A stretch of 64,000 nucleotides of DNA from an uncultured Hyphomicrobiales bacterium (GTDB taxonomy: Bacteria > Pseudomonadota > Alphaproteobacteria > Rhizobiales > Rhizobiaceae). The stretch is from NCBI GenBank assembly GCA_943908365.1, contig CALTTH010000012.1, positions 1-64,000 on the forward strand. The letters are read 5' to 3'. This document shows, one piece after another, positions 52,554-60,078 of this stretch (position 1 is the first letter of the stretch; every line of letters starts with the position of its first letter). The notes beneath the pieces were generated by a model. The model was not told the DNA's origin. It did no database searches and saw nothing but the letters and a program-made list of their open reading frames with translations. The translations under genes were made by a program, and so were the position numbers.

Positions 52554-54158
52554 TCAGGCGAAGTTGCCCATTCGCAGATAGTAGGATTCGGCGTCGCCCA
52601 CCCGGCCATCTTCGCGCGCGCCATCGGAGACCGAGTGATCGACCGGCTCATCATTGGCGGCCACGCGCTCTTCCTGGCCGGATAGATCGTCTGGATGATC
52701 TTGCTTCGCGTCGTTCTGGTCCGCCTGGCCGTGCCCCGCCTCTTCGCCGGCTTCGCCTTCGCCATCAGAGGAGGGCCAGCGACCGCGCGGCGGTGCCTCC
52801 TCGTCGCGCTTCTGCTCCTCGATCGGGTAGTTGACGAAGGGAAGCGGTGTGCCGGGCTTTGTCACCAGCGAGGCGACGGCGGATTGAAGTGCCGCCTGCT
52901 CGAAGACGAGGGTCTTCCCGTCGGCGGCGACCGAAGCGCGCGCGGCTGTTTGCGCTTCCGGGCGCAGGATGCCGGTGGCCGCCGCTTCACTCGGTGCTTC
53001 CGTGGCGTGCGCCTGCGGCTGCCCGGTTGTCATGACCTGCTGCTTTTTTGTGGCCTCGGTATCGGAGGTTTCGTCGTGCGTCGGGACTGGCAGCGCGGAA
53101 GATGTGTCTGCAAGCGGATCGGCACGCTCAGGCAGTCTACCCAGCAGCACGGCCAGTAGCAGTTTCTCCATGTCTTGCGGGCTCGCACCACGAATCTGCG
53201 CCGCAATCGTTGCCGCATCCGCTTTCAAGAAGGAAGCAAGAGCAGCATCATCCATCGTACCATCTGGCATCATCATCGGTAGCTCTGCATTCGGTAGAGG
53301 AGCGATAGATGATCCAACGTTGCTGGACAGAGCGGGTGATGGAGACGCTTGCGCTTGGGTCACGGGCGGGGAGGCTTGAGGCGCACCAAGGGCTGCGGGG
53401 GTGGAGGCCGTCGTTGACGCGGTGTTTTGCGGAAGAAGAGACGTCTGCGCCGTCGGTCTTGCAGATACCTCTGTTGAGGTCTGAGCAGCATGGGATGTCG
53501 GAGCGAGTACGTCGTCTGTCACGCCCCCTGTTGGTGCTGGAGTGGAGGCCACAGGTTTGCTTGGCGAAGAGATACTTTGGTCCGGGGAAAGCGGCGGTCG
53601 AGGATCTTGCAAGGCTGGCGTCGGCACTTTGATCGGTAGAGGAGTTAGTGCTGGGCTGTCGGGCAGAAGGTCCTGAAGATAGGGCGGCAGCGCCACCTTC
53701 ACGCCATCCTTCGACTGGCCGACACGGGCCAGTTCCAGCATCACCGCCAGCCTTGCGGCATTGGGTCCGGCGTTGTTTTTCAGAATGTCCAGCATGAGCG
53801 CAATCGTCATGCCCTTCAGTAGCTTTCCCAGTTGCTGTTCAAGTGCGGCTTTCTGCGCCAACGGGAGAGATTGAAGGGCCGAGGTGAGACGGTTCACATA
53901 GGCTTCGGTATCTTCCCCCTCCAGGCGTTCCATGCCCAGCAGCGAGCCCAGAACCTCTGTCAGCACGGTTCCAGTGCGGTGAAGCTCCGCTTCGCCGGAG
54001 ACGGCGCGTGCCGCGACGGCCGGGGGATTGGGTGAGGTATCGGAAATGGCCTGCGGGGCATTTGGCTGACTGATCGGCGAACTGACCGCATCCTGCTTTT
54101 GCCCCGCAGTCTGCGAGGAAAATTCTCCTGCTGTGACGGCACTCACGGGCGGCAACAT
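52554..54158 (-). CDS. Hypothetical low-complexity protein (FliK-like layout)
   Basis: A 534-residue protein of unknown function. A folded-looking helical segment near residues 60-150 (TVLTEVLGSLLGMERLEGEDTEAYVNRL; ALEQQLGKLLKGMTIALMLDILKN) sits between Pro/Ala/Ser/Thr-rich linkers. A second short segment (FEQAALQSAVASLVTKPGTPLPFVNYP) precedes a charged tail. The layout recalls flagellar hook-length or disordered scaffold proteins, but no family motif is seen and no flagellar gene is near. It is convergent to rpsA. Confidence 0.65.
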   Translation of the reverse strand: MLPPVSAVTAGEFSSQTAGQKQDAVSSPISQPNAPQAISDTSPNPPAVAARAVSGEAELHRTGTVLTEVLGSLLGMERLEGEDTEAYVNRLTSALQSLPLAQKAALEQQLGKLLKGMTIALMLDILKNNAGPNAARLAVMLELARVGQSKDGVKVALPPYLQDLLPDSPALTPLPIKVPTPALQDPRPPLSPDQSISSPSKPVASTPAPTGGVTDDVLAPTSHAAQTSTEVSARPTAQTSLLPQNTASTTASTPAALGAPQASPPVTQAQASPSPALSSNVGSSIAPLPNAELPMMMPDGTMDDAALASFLKADAATIAAQIRGASPQDMEKLLLAVLLGRLPERADPLADTSSALPVPTHDETSDTEATKKQQVMTTGQPQAHATEAPSEAAATGILRPEAQTAARASVAADGKTLVFEQAALQSAVASLVTKPGTPLPFVNYPIEEQKRDEEAPPRGRWPSSDGEGEAGEEAGHGQADQNDAKQDHPDDLSGQEERVAANDEPVDHSVSDGAREDGRVGDAESYYLRMGNFA

Positions 54159-54381
54159 GGCGCGCTCTTCCTTCGGTCCGAAGCGCGTTGATCCGCTGTC
54201 ATCGCGTCGCAGCTTTGATGCTCAGGGATGCGCTCGAGCCATTGCTCGTCATCCGCACCACCGGGGAATGATGTCCAAAGCCTACCCTTCGAAAGCAGGC
54301 GAACGAATCATTAAACCAATCATGACGGGGAATCGTTAATCGACTGCTAACCATAAGCGTGTGGCGTCGCTACGGACCGTC

Positions 54382-55008
54382 TCAGCTATGCGCGAAGATG
54401 TCGGTATCGTCCCAGCCCAGAAGATCGAGCTTTGCCCGTGTGGGCAGGAAGGCGAAGCAGGCGGTGGCGTGGTCGTAGCGGCCGTCACGGATCAGCCGGT
54501 AGGTGAGCTTGTCGCGAAGCGCATGCAGGTGAAGAACATCGGATGCGGCGTATTCCAGCTGCGCCGGGGAGAGCGTCTCGGCCGCCCAGTCGGAAGATTG
54601 CTGCGCCTTGGATATGTCGATCTCCAACATTTCTTTCAGATTGTCTTTCAGTCCGTGCCGGTCCGTATAGGTCCGGCAGAGCCTAGAGGCGATCTTGGTG
54701 CAGAAGACCGGCGTCGTCGTCACGCCGAAGGTGTGGAACAGAACGGCGATATCGAAGCGACCGTAATGGAAGATCTTCTCGCGGCTCGGATCCTCCAGCA
54801 TGGCGACGAGGTTTGGCGCTTCCTTCTGTCCCGCGGCAATGCGTATGACGTCGGCCGTGCCGTCGCCGGGTGAAAGCTGTACGACACACAGCCTGTCGCG
54901 ACGCGGTACCAAACCGAGCGTTTCCGTATCGACGGCGACTGCGCCTGTATAGCGCGCGGCATCGCTCGCAGAAATATCGCCCTCATGATAGCGGATCTTG
55001 GCAGCCAT
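54382..55008 (-). CDS. nrnC: NrnC-type 3'-5' exoribonuclease (RNase D fold)
   Basis: A 208-residue DEDDy exonuclease: Exo I AVAVDTETLG near residue 27, Exo II FHYGRFDIAVLFHTFG near 84, and Exo III LEYAASDVLHLHALRDKL with Tyr and Asp. It lacks the HRDC domains of full RNase D. In alphaproteobacteria such short proteins are NrnC, which finishes RNA decay by cleaving dinucleotides. The assignment to NrnC rather than Rnd rests on length. Confidence 0.87.
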   Translation of the reverse strand: MAAKIRYHEGDISASDAARYTGAVAVDTETLGLVPRRDRLCVVQLSPGDGTADVIRIAAGQKEAPNLVAMLEDPSREKIFHYGRFDIAVLFHTFGVTTTPVFCTKIASRLCRTYTDRHGLKDNLKEMLEIDISKAQQSSDWAAETLSPAQLEYAASDVLHLHALRDKLTYRLIRDGRYDHATACFAFLPTRAKLDLLGWDDTDIFAHS

Positions 55009-55264
55009 TTGGTACTCCGTTTACGCGTCTTCCGGTTCCGGCTATAGCGCAAAGTGGCTGTGGGCGATACCGTTTTTGGCCTGGGATCGCGGCGCGGCGC
55101 TACTGGACGCGCAGAAGACGCTGATCTTTTTTGATAGTCGCATCGTGCCATTGCGAAAATCGATCTCGATTTTCGGGCCGTTCCTCCAGGCGCTCTTGCC
55201 TCGTCACGCGGTCGCGGTCTAGGTTGACATCAAATTCCTGCCAATGACGAAAATTTCCATATCC

Positions 55265-55834
55265 ATGACCAAGAAAATCTATCTCGCGGGACCTGAGGTC
55301 TTTCTCTCCAACGCGCGCGACATGCTGGATGCGAAGGCACAGCTTGCCCGAGACGCCGGCTTTACCCCACTGTCTCCCGGCGATCTTGAAATTCCGCCTG
55401 CCGACACAAAGACCGGCCACGGCTGCAATATCAACGCGATCGACGAGCATATGATGCTTGAGGCGGACGCTGTCATTGCCAACCTGACGCCCTTCCGGGG
55501 AATTGCCGCCGATGTCGGTACGAGCTTCGAACTCGGCTTCATGTGCGCTCTCGGCAAGCCGGTGTTCGCCTATACCAATATGGCGAAGAACCATTTTACT
55601 CGCATCCAAGATCACTATGCCGGCGATGTCTCGCTTAGCGATGATGGGCGTTACAGAGGACCCGACGGGCTTTCCGTCGAGAACTTCGACATGGTCGATA
55701 ACCTCATGCTTCATGGCAGCATCCTGCGCCGGGGCGGGGCCATCATCGTTGGAGATGCGGCACCTGAGGAACTCTATACCGATCTGACGGCATTCAAAGA
55801 GTGCCTGAAGCTTGCTGCGGCAAAGCTTCTTTAA
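55265..55834 (+). CDS. Nucleoside 2-deoxyribosyltransferase
   Basis: A 189-residue protein: KKIYLAGPEVFLSNARDMLDAKAQL at the N-terminus, NAIDEHMMLEADAVIANLTPFRGIAADVGTSFELGFMCALGKPVFAY with the catalytic Glu, and NLMLHGSI. The family exchanges bases on deoxynucleosides in salvage. ATG 55265 starts the family sequence. It is probably followed in the same transcript by the SDR gene 26 bases on. Confidence 0.88.
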   Translation: MTKKIYLAGPEVFLSNARDMLDAKAQLARDAGFTPLSPGDLEIPPADTKTGHGCNINAIDEHMMLEADAVIANLTPFRGIAADVGTSFELGFMCALGKPVFAYTNMAKNHFTRIQDHYAGDVSLSDDGRYRGPDGLSVENFDMVDNLMLHGSILRRGGAIIVGDAAPEELYTDLTAFKECLKLAAAKLL

Positions 55835-55860
55835 AAAGCACCATCAAGCGGAGAGCAGAT

Positions 55861-56613
55861 ATGACAGCCACGATTCTCATCACCGGAGCGACCTCTGGCT
55901 TCGGCCTTTCCACCGCGCGTCTCTTTGCAAGCCATGGCTGGAAGGTGATCGGCACTGGCCGTCGCGCCGAGCGTCTCCAAGACCTCAAAGATGAACTCGG
56001 ATCGTCCTTCCACGGTCTGGCCTTCGACATCACCGATCAGGAGGCGATGCGTTCAGCTTTCGCGGAATTGCCGCAAGAGTTTTCTGCAATCGACGTGCTG
56101 GTCAACAATGCCGGCCTGGCGCTTGGAACCGCACCTGCGCCGCAAGTGCCGCTTCAGGACTGGCACACCATGGTCAACACCAATATCACGGGACTGTTGA
56201 ACATCACCCACCACTTGCTGCCGACACTGATCGAGCGCCGTGGCATTGTCGTCAATCTATCTTCTGTGGCAGCGAGCTGGCCCTATGCCGGCGGCAATGT
56301 CTATGCCGGCACCAAGGCGTTCCTCCGCCAGTTTTCGCTTGGCCTACGATCGGATCTTCACGGCAAAGGCGTGCGCGTCACGTCTATCGAGCCCGGCATG
56401 TGCGAAACCGAGTTCACGCTGGTGCGCACCGGCGGCAACCAGCAGGCCTCCGACACGCTCTACAAAGGCGTCAACCCGATCCTGCCGGAGGATATCGCCA
56501 ATACCATTCACTGGGTGGTGTCTCAGCCGAAGCATATCAATATCAACGCGATAGAGCTAATGCCCGTCAACCAATCCTTTGCAGGCTTCCAGGTCCATCG
56601 CGACGCACAGTGA
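55861..56613 (+). CDS. Short-chain dehydrogenase (YdfG-like)
   Basis: A 250-residue classical SDR: TILITGATSGFGLSTARLFASHG binds the cofactor, NNAGLA follows, and the catalytic set is Ser (NLSSVAASWPY), Tyr and Lys (YAGTKAF). The sequence resembles YdfG, an NADP-dependent 3-hydroxy acid/serine dehydrogenase. ATG 55861 follows GCGGAGAGCAGAT. Confidence 0.9.
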   Translation: MTATILITGATSGFGLSTARLFASHGWKVIGTGRRAERLQDLKDELGSSFHGLAFDITDQEAMRSAFAELPQEFSAIDVLVNNAGLALGTAPAPQVPLQDWHTMVNTNITGLLNITHHLLPTLIERRGIVVNLSSVAASWPYAGGNVYAGTKAFLRQFSLGLRSDLHGKGVRVTSIEPGMCETEFTLVRTGGNQQASDTLYKGVNPILPEDIANTIHWVVSQPKHININAIELMPVNQSFAGFQVHRDAQ

Positions 56614-56712
56614 TCAAAAAAGCGTCACAATTGATGCCGTTATGCAATTTATGCATTGCTGCCCTGCGACTGTCGCGCTTTTCAGCGCCGGGTAACGGGA
56701 GTATATATTGAT

Positions 56713-56835
56713 CATCGAAACGACGCACTCCTCCTCCCAGCGTCTTTCGATGTGGATTGGCGATACTCCTCCTCCCAATTGCCAATCAAGTTCAAAGCCT
56801 GCCGCACCTCCTCCCGCGGCAGGCTTTTTCTTTTC
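56713..56835 (+). ncRNA. Cuckoo/CcsR-type sRNA with three CCUCCUCCC loops
   Basis: Three consecutive hairpins each expose CCTCCTCCC. Hairpin 1: CATCGAAA/TTTCGATG plus GACGC/GCGTC, 56713-56752, motif 56730-56738. Hairpin 2: GATTGGC/GCCAATC, 56755-56787, motif 56768-56776. Hairpin 3: GCCTGCCGC/GCGGCAGGC, 56797-56824, motif 56807-56815. The third is followed by TTTTTCTTTT, a Rho-independent terminator. This matches the alphaproteobacterial cuckoo/CcsR RNAs, whose anti-Shine-Dalgarno loops are stress-linked. TATATT at 56703 may be the -10. Confidence 0.85.
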
Positions 56836-56985
56836 TGGATACCTCTCCTACATTTTCTTCACCTTCGGCGGCCGGTCGCGATAGCTGTCTCGTAAGGAAG
56901 GTTGCCGCATCCTGCTTTCAGAAAACCGCGTCCGACCTTCGCGCAGATGCTGTAAGGCTTCCCCACCTCTTTTCCCGTCGATATG

Positions 56986-59643
56986 TCAATCGGCTGCGGT
57001 CTTCAGGCATCCATCGATAATGCCGCGGATTTCTGCGCGACAGGAGCCGCAATTGGTGCCGGCGCTGACGCAGGCGCCCACCGCCTCGACTGTGTGGCAG
57101 CCCTCGCGGATCGCGCTGGTGATCTGGTTGATGCCGACATTGAAGCAGGAGCAGACGGTGGCACCCGGATCGGCTCGGCCGCCACCCGGCCTACCAGCGA
57201 CGAGCGCGAACCGGTTGCGTAGATCCTCATGCCGCTCATTCAACTGAGCGACTGCCCAGTTTCGCGCAACCGCGACGGGCGCAGCAGCGATAAACAGCGC
57301 CGCCAACAGCTTATCTTCGTCAAAAAAGGCAAGCCGGATGTCACCGGTTCGATTGTCGGCATAGCCGAGCGGTTCGATGCGGGCGTCGATCCCGAAGATT
57401 TCTCTGCTCCAAGATATCCAGTCTTCCGGCAGAGTGTCGAAGGCAAGCTCCAGACGATAGCCGCCGTCGGCCTTGGCGAGAGCCCAATAGGCGCAGTCGG
57501 GCTTTTGCGGAGCCTTGGCAGTCACAGCAAAGGCATAGGCCTTTGCTTGAAAGCGGCGCGCCGCAACGGCGACATTCTTCGATGCCGGCTGTCCGGAGAA
57601 GGGATCGGTGGTGGGGGGCACCAGCCTGTCGATCCGGGCATTGGCGGCGAACTGATCGTTCCAGTGCATCGGCACGAAGAGGCTGCCGCGTGCCTGCCTG
57701 TCGGTCACCAGCGCGCGCAAGATCACCGTGCCGAGAGGGCTTTCCACCTCCACCAGATCGGCGCTTGCAATCCCGGCCTCCGCGGCATCACGGGGATGAA
57801 GCTCGACGAAAGGTTCGGCCAGATGCGAGGACAGCCGGGCGCTTTTGCCCGTGCGGGTCATGGTATGCCACTGATCGCGGATGCGGCCTGTATTGAGCGT
57901 CAGGGGATAGCCTGCGCTCGTGCGGTTCGTCTGCGGCAGCGAGGTGGAGATGAAACGCGCCTTTCTGTCCGTATGGAAGAATTTCCCATCGGCAAAGAAG
58001 CGCGTCGTCTGGCGGGTCTCTCCCAAGGGCTGTGGCCAGTTGAAGGGTGCCAGATCGTCATAGGTCGGTTGCCCGACCTCGGCAAAGGCGCCGATATCGA
58101 AATCACGGCTGCCATTATTCTCGAAAGCCGAGAGGCTGGCATGTTCGGCGAAAATCTCCGTGGGATTGGCATAGGTGAACGCATTGGCGTAGCCCATGCG
58201 CTTGCCGACTTCGGCAAATTGCCACCAGTCGGGTTTAGCCTCACCTGGCGCTGGAAGGTAGCCGCGCTGGCGCGAGATGCGCCGTTCCGAATTGGTGACG
58301 GTGCCGTCCTTCTCGCCCCAGCCGAGTGATGGCAGCAGCAAGTGCGCATGGCGTGCCGTATCGGTCGTCGCCATGATGTCGGAGACGACGACGAACGGAC
58401 ATTGCTTCAGCGCCACTTCCACGGCCCCAGCATCGGGCATGGAGACTGCCGGATTGGTCGCCATGATCCAGAGCGCATTGATGTGACCATCGGCCACCGC
58501 CTGGAAAAGATCGACGGCTTTGAGGCCGGGCTTACTCGCAATCGTCGGCGCTTTCCAGAAGCGCTGCACCCGGTCGCGGTCATCGGCGCTTTCGATGGCC
58601 ATATGGGCGGCGAGCATGTTGGCAAGACCACCCACCTCGCGCCCGCCCATGGCATTGGGCTGACCCGTCAGCGAAAACGGACCTGTGCCCGGCTTGCCGA
58701 TGCGGCCCGTCGCCAGATGGCAGTTGATAATGGCATTGACCTTATCCGTGCCGCTGGACGACTGGTTGACGCCCTGGCTGTAGCAGGTGACGACGTTATC
58801 GGTGCGCTCGAAAAGGTCATAGAAGCGGATAAGCTCGGGGAGGCTGAGACCCGTCGCCTCGACCAAGCTGGCCAGGCCGATGTCCGAGGCGGTTCGGACG
58901 GCCTCGTCGAAACCCTGCGTGTGGCTTTCGATATAGGTCTTGTCGAGCGTCGCTCCCTTGGCGAGATGCGCCAAGAGGCCGGTAAACAGCGCCACATCGC
59001 CATCAGGCTTGATGGCAAGATGCATATCGGCAATGTCGCAGGTCATGGTGCGGCGTGGGTCGATCACTACTACCTTCATTTGGGGCCGTTGGGCTTTCGC
59101 CGCTGCAAGGCGCTGATAGATGACCGGGTGGCACCAGGCGAGATTGGAGCCGGTCAGGATGACGAGATCGGCGAGAAACAGATCCTCATAAACACCGGGA
59201 ACCGTGTCCGAGCCGAAGGCGCGGCGATGGCCTGCGACGGAGGACGACATGCAAAGTCGCGAATTGGTGTCGATATTGGCCGAGCCAATGAAGCCCTTCA
59301 TCAGCTTGTTGGCGAGATAGTAGTCCTCCGTCAACAATTGCCCGGAGACATAGAAGGCGACCGAATCCGGTCCGTGTGTCGCGATCGCTTCGGCAAATTT
59401 CGAGGCCACGAGATCAAGCGCCTCATCCCAATTCACTCGTTCACCCCCGACGTGCGGGTAAAGCAGCCGGTCGTCGAGATCGAGCGTTTCGCCAAGCGCC
59501 GATCCTTTGGAGCAGAGCCGGCCGTAATTGGCCGGATGATCCGGATCGCCCTTCACCGAAACGCCACCGTCGTCATCGACCTTCGCGATGACGCCGCAGC
59601 CGACGCCGCAATAGGGACAGGTGGTCTTGACCTCTTGTGCCAT
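56986..59643 (-). CDS. nasA: Assimilatory nitrate reductase catalytic subunit
   Basis: An 885-residue cytoplasmic molybdoenzyme reducing nitrate to nitrite. An N-terminal [4Fe-4S] site (TCPYCGVGCGV) precedes the Mo-bisMGD domains (LCSKGSALGETL; SNLAWCHPVIYQRL; GRIGKPGTGPFSLTGQPNAMGGREVGGLANML). A C-terminal molybdopterin dinucleotide-binding region and a [2Fe-2S] BFD-like domain (VCSCFNVGINQITSAIREGC; AGTNCGSC) follow. It is the last gene of the nirB-nirD-nasA group, 3 bases after nirD. Confidence 0.95.
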   Translation of the reverse strand: MAQEVKTTCPYCGVGCGVIAKVDDDGGVSVKGDPDHPANYGRLCSKGSALGETLDLDDRLLYPHVGGERVNWDEALDLVASKFAEAIATHGPDSVAFYVSGQLLTEDYYLANKLMKGFIGSANIDTNSRLCMSSSVAGHRRAFGSDTVPGVYEDLFLADLVILTGSNLAWCHPVIYQRLAAAKAQRPQMKVVVIDPRRTMTCDIADMHLAIKPDGDVALFTGLLAHLAKGATLDKTYIESHTQGFDEAVRTASDIGLASLVEATGLSLPELIRFYDLFERTDNVVTCYSQGVNQSSSGTDKVNAIINCHLATGRIGKPGTGPFSLTGQPNAMGGREVGGLANMLAAHMAIESADDRDRVQRFWKAPTIASKPGLKAVDLFQAVADGHINALWIMATNPAVSMPDAGAVEVALKQCPFVVVSDIMATTDTARHAHLLLPSLGWGEKDGTVTNSERRISRQRGYLPAPGEAKPDWWQFAEVGKRMGYANAFTYANPTEIFAEHASLSAFENNGSRDFDIGAFAEVGQPTYDDLAPFNWPQPLGETRQTTRFFADGKFFHTDRKARFISTSLPQTNRTSAGYPLTLNTGRIRDQWHTMTRTGKSARLSSHLAEPFVELHPRDAAEAGIASADLVEVESPLGTVILRALVTDRQARGSLFVPMHWNDQFAANARIDRLVPPTTDPFSGQPASKNVAVAARRFQAKAYAFAVTAKAPQKPDCAYWALAKADGGYRLELAFDTLPEDWISWSREIFGIDARIEPLGYADNRTGDIRLAFFDEDKLLAALFIAAAPVAVARNWAVAQLNERHEDLRNRFALVAGRPGGGRADPGATVCSCFNVGINQITSAIREGCHTVEAVGACVSAGTNCGSCRAEIRGIIDGCLKTAAD

Positions 59644-59645
59644 GC

Positions 59646-59984
59646 TTACTCCGCAGCGATCATCATGCTTTCAAGAGCAACAGACAGGTTGCCATCGATG
59701 TTGCGCACGGGGATGGTGCGCACCGCACCTTCGTCGGCGCCTTCGGCCTTGCCGGTTTCCAGCGAAATGACCCAGTTGTGCAAAGGGCAGGTCACCGATG
59801 CGCCGTGAACGATGCCTTGAGAGAGCGGCCCGCCCTTGTGAGGGCAGTGATCTTCGATGGCATAGACGTCGTTATCGGCTGTGCGGAACACCGCAATCTT
59901 GCCCATCGGCGTCTTTACGCAGCGCGCGCCGCGCAGTGGAATGTCAGAGATAGTGCCGATTTCGACCCAGTTCATCGTCGTCAT
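59646..59984 (-). CDS. nirD: Nitrite reductase (NADH) small subunit
   Basis: A 112-residue Rieske-type protein with both iron-sulphur boxes (DHCPHKGGPLSQG and VTCPLHNWVISLETG). It supports NirB in reducing nitrite to ammonium. It starts 94 bases after nirB; the gap carries a stem-loop at 60014-60036. Confidence 0.93.
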   Translation of the reverse strand: MTTMNWVEIGTISDIPLRGARCVKTPMGKIAVFRTADNDVYAIEDHCPHKGGPLSQGIVHGASVTCPLHNWVISLETGKAEGADEGAVRTIPVRNIDGNLSVALESMMIAAE

Positions 59985-60013
59985 CCTGTGTCCGGTTGGA
60001 GGTTTTGGGATGG

Positions 60014-60036
60014 GGCGACATCTCCTCCATGTCGCC
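60014..60036 (-). promoter_or_regulatory. nirB-nirD intergenic hairpin with GGAGGAG loop
   Basis: In the mRNA, GGCGACAT pairs with ATGTCGCC around the loop GGAGGAG. It lies 30 bases before the nirD start. The loop is complementary to the CUCCUCC loops of the sRNA at the other end of the locus; an mRNA-stability or regulatory role is inferred. Confidence 0.5.
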
Positions 60037-60078
60037 GCACCACCCCAGCGCTATGCACCATGGCGTTCAAAGCCACGG

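Noticed and set aside
58342..59808. 488-codon open frame antisense to nasA
   Set aside because: It lies inside the molybdoenzyme domains of nasA and has low-complexity composition; no independent gene is supported.
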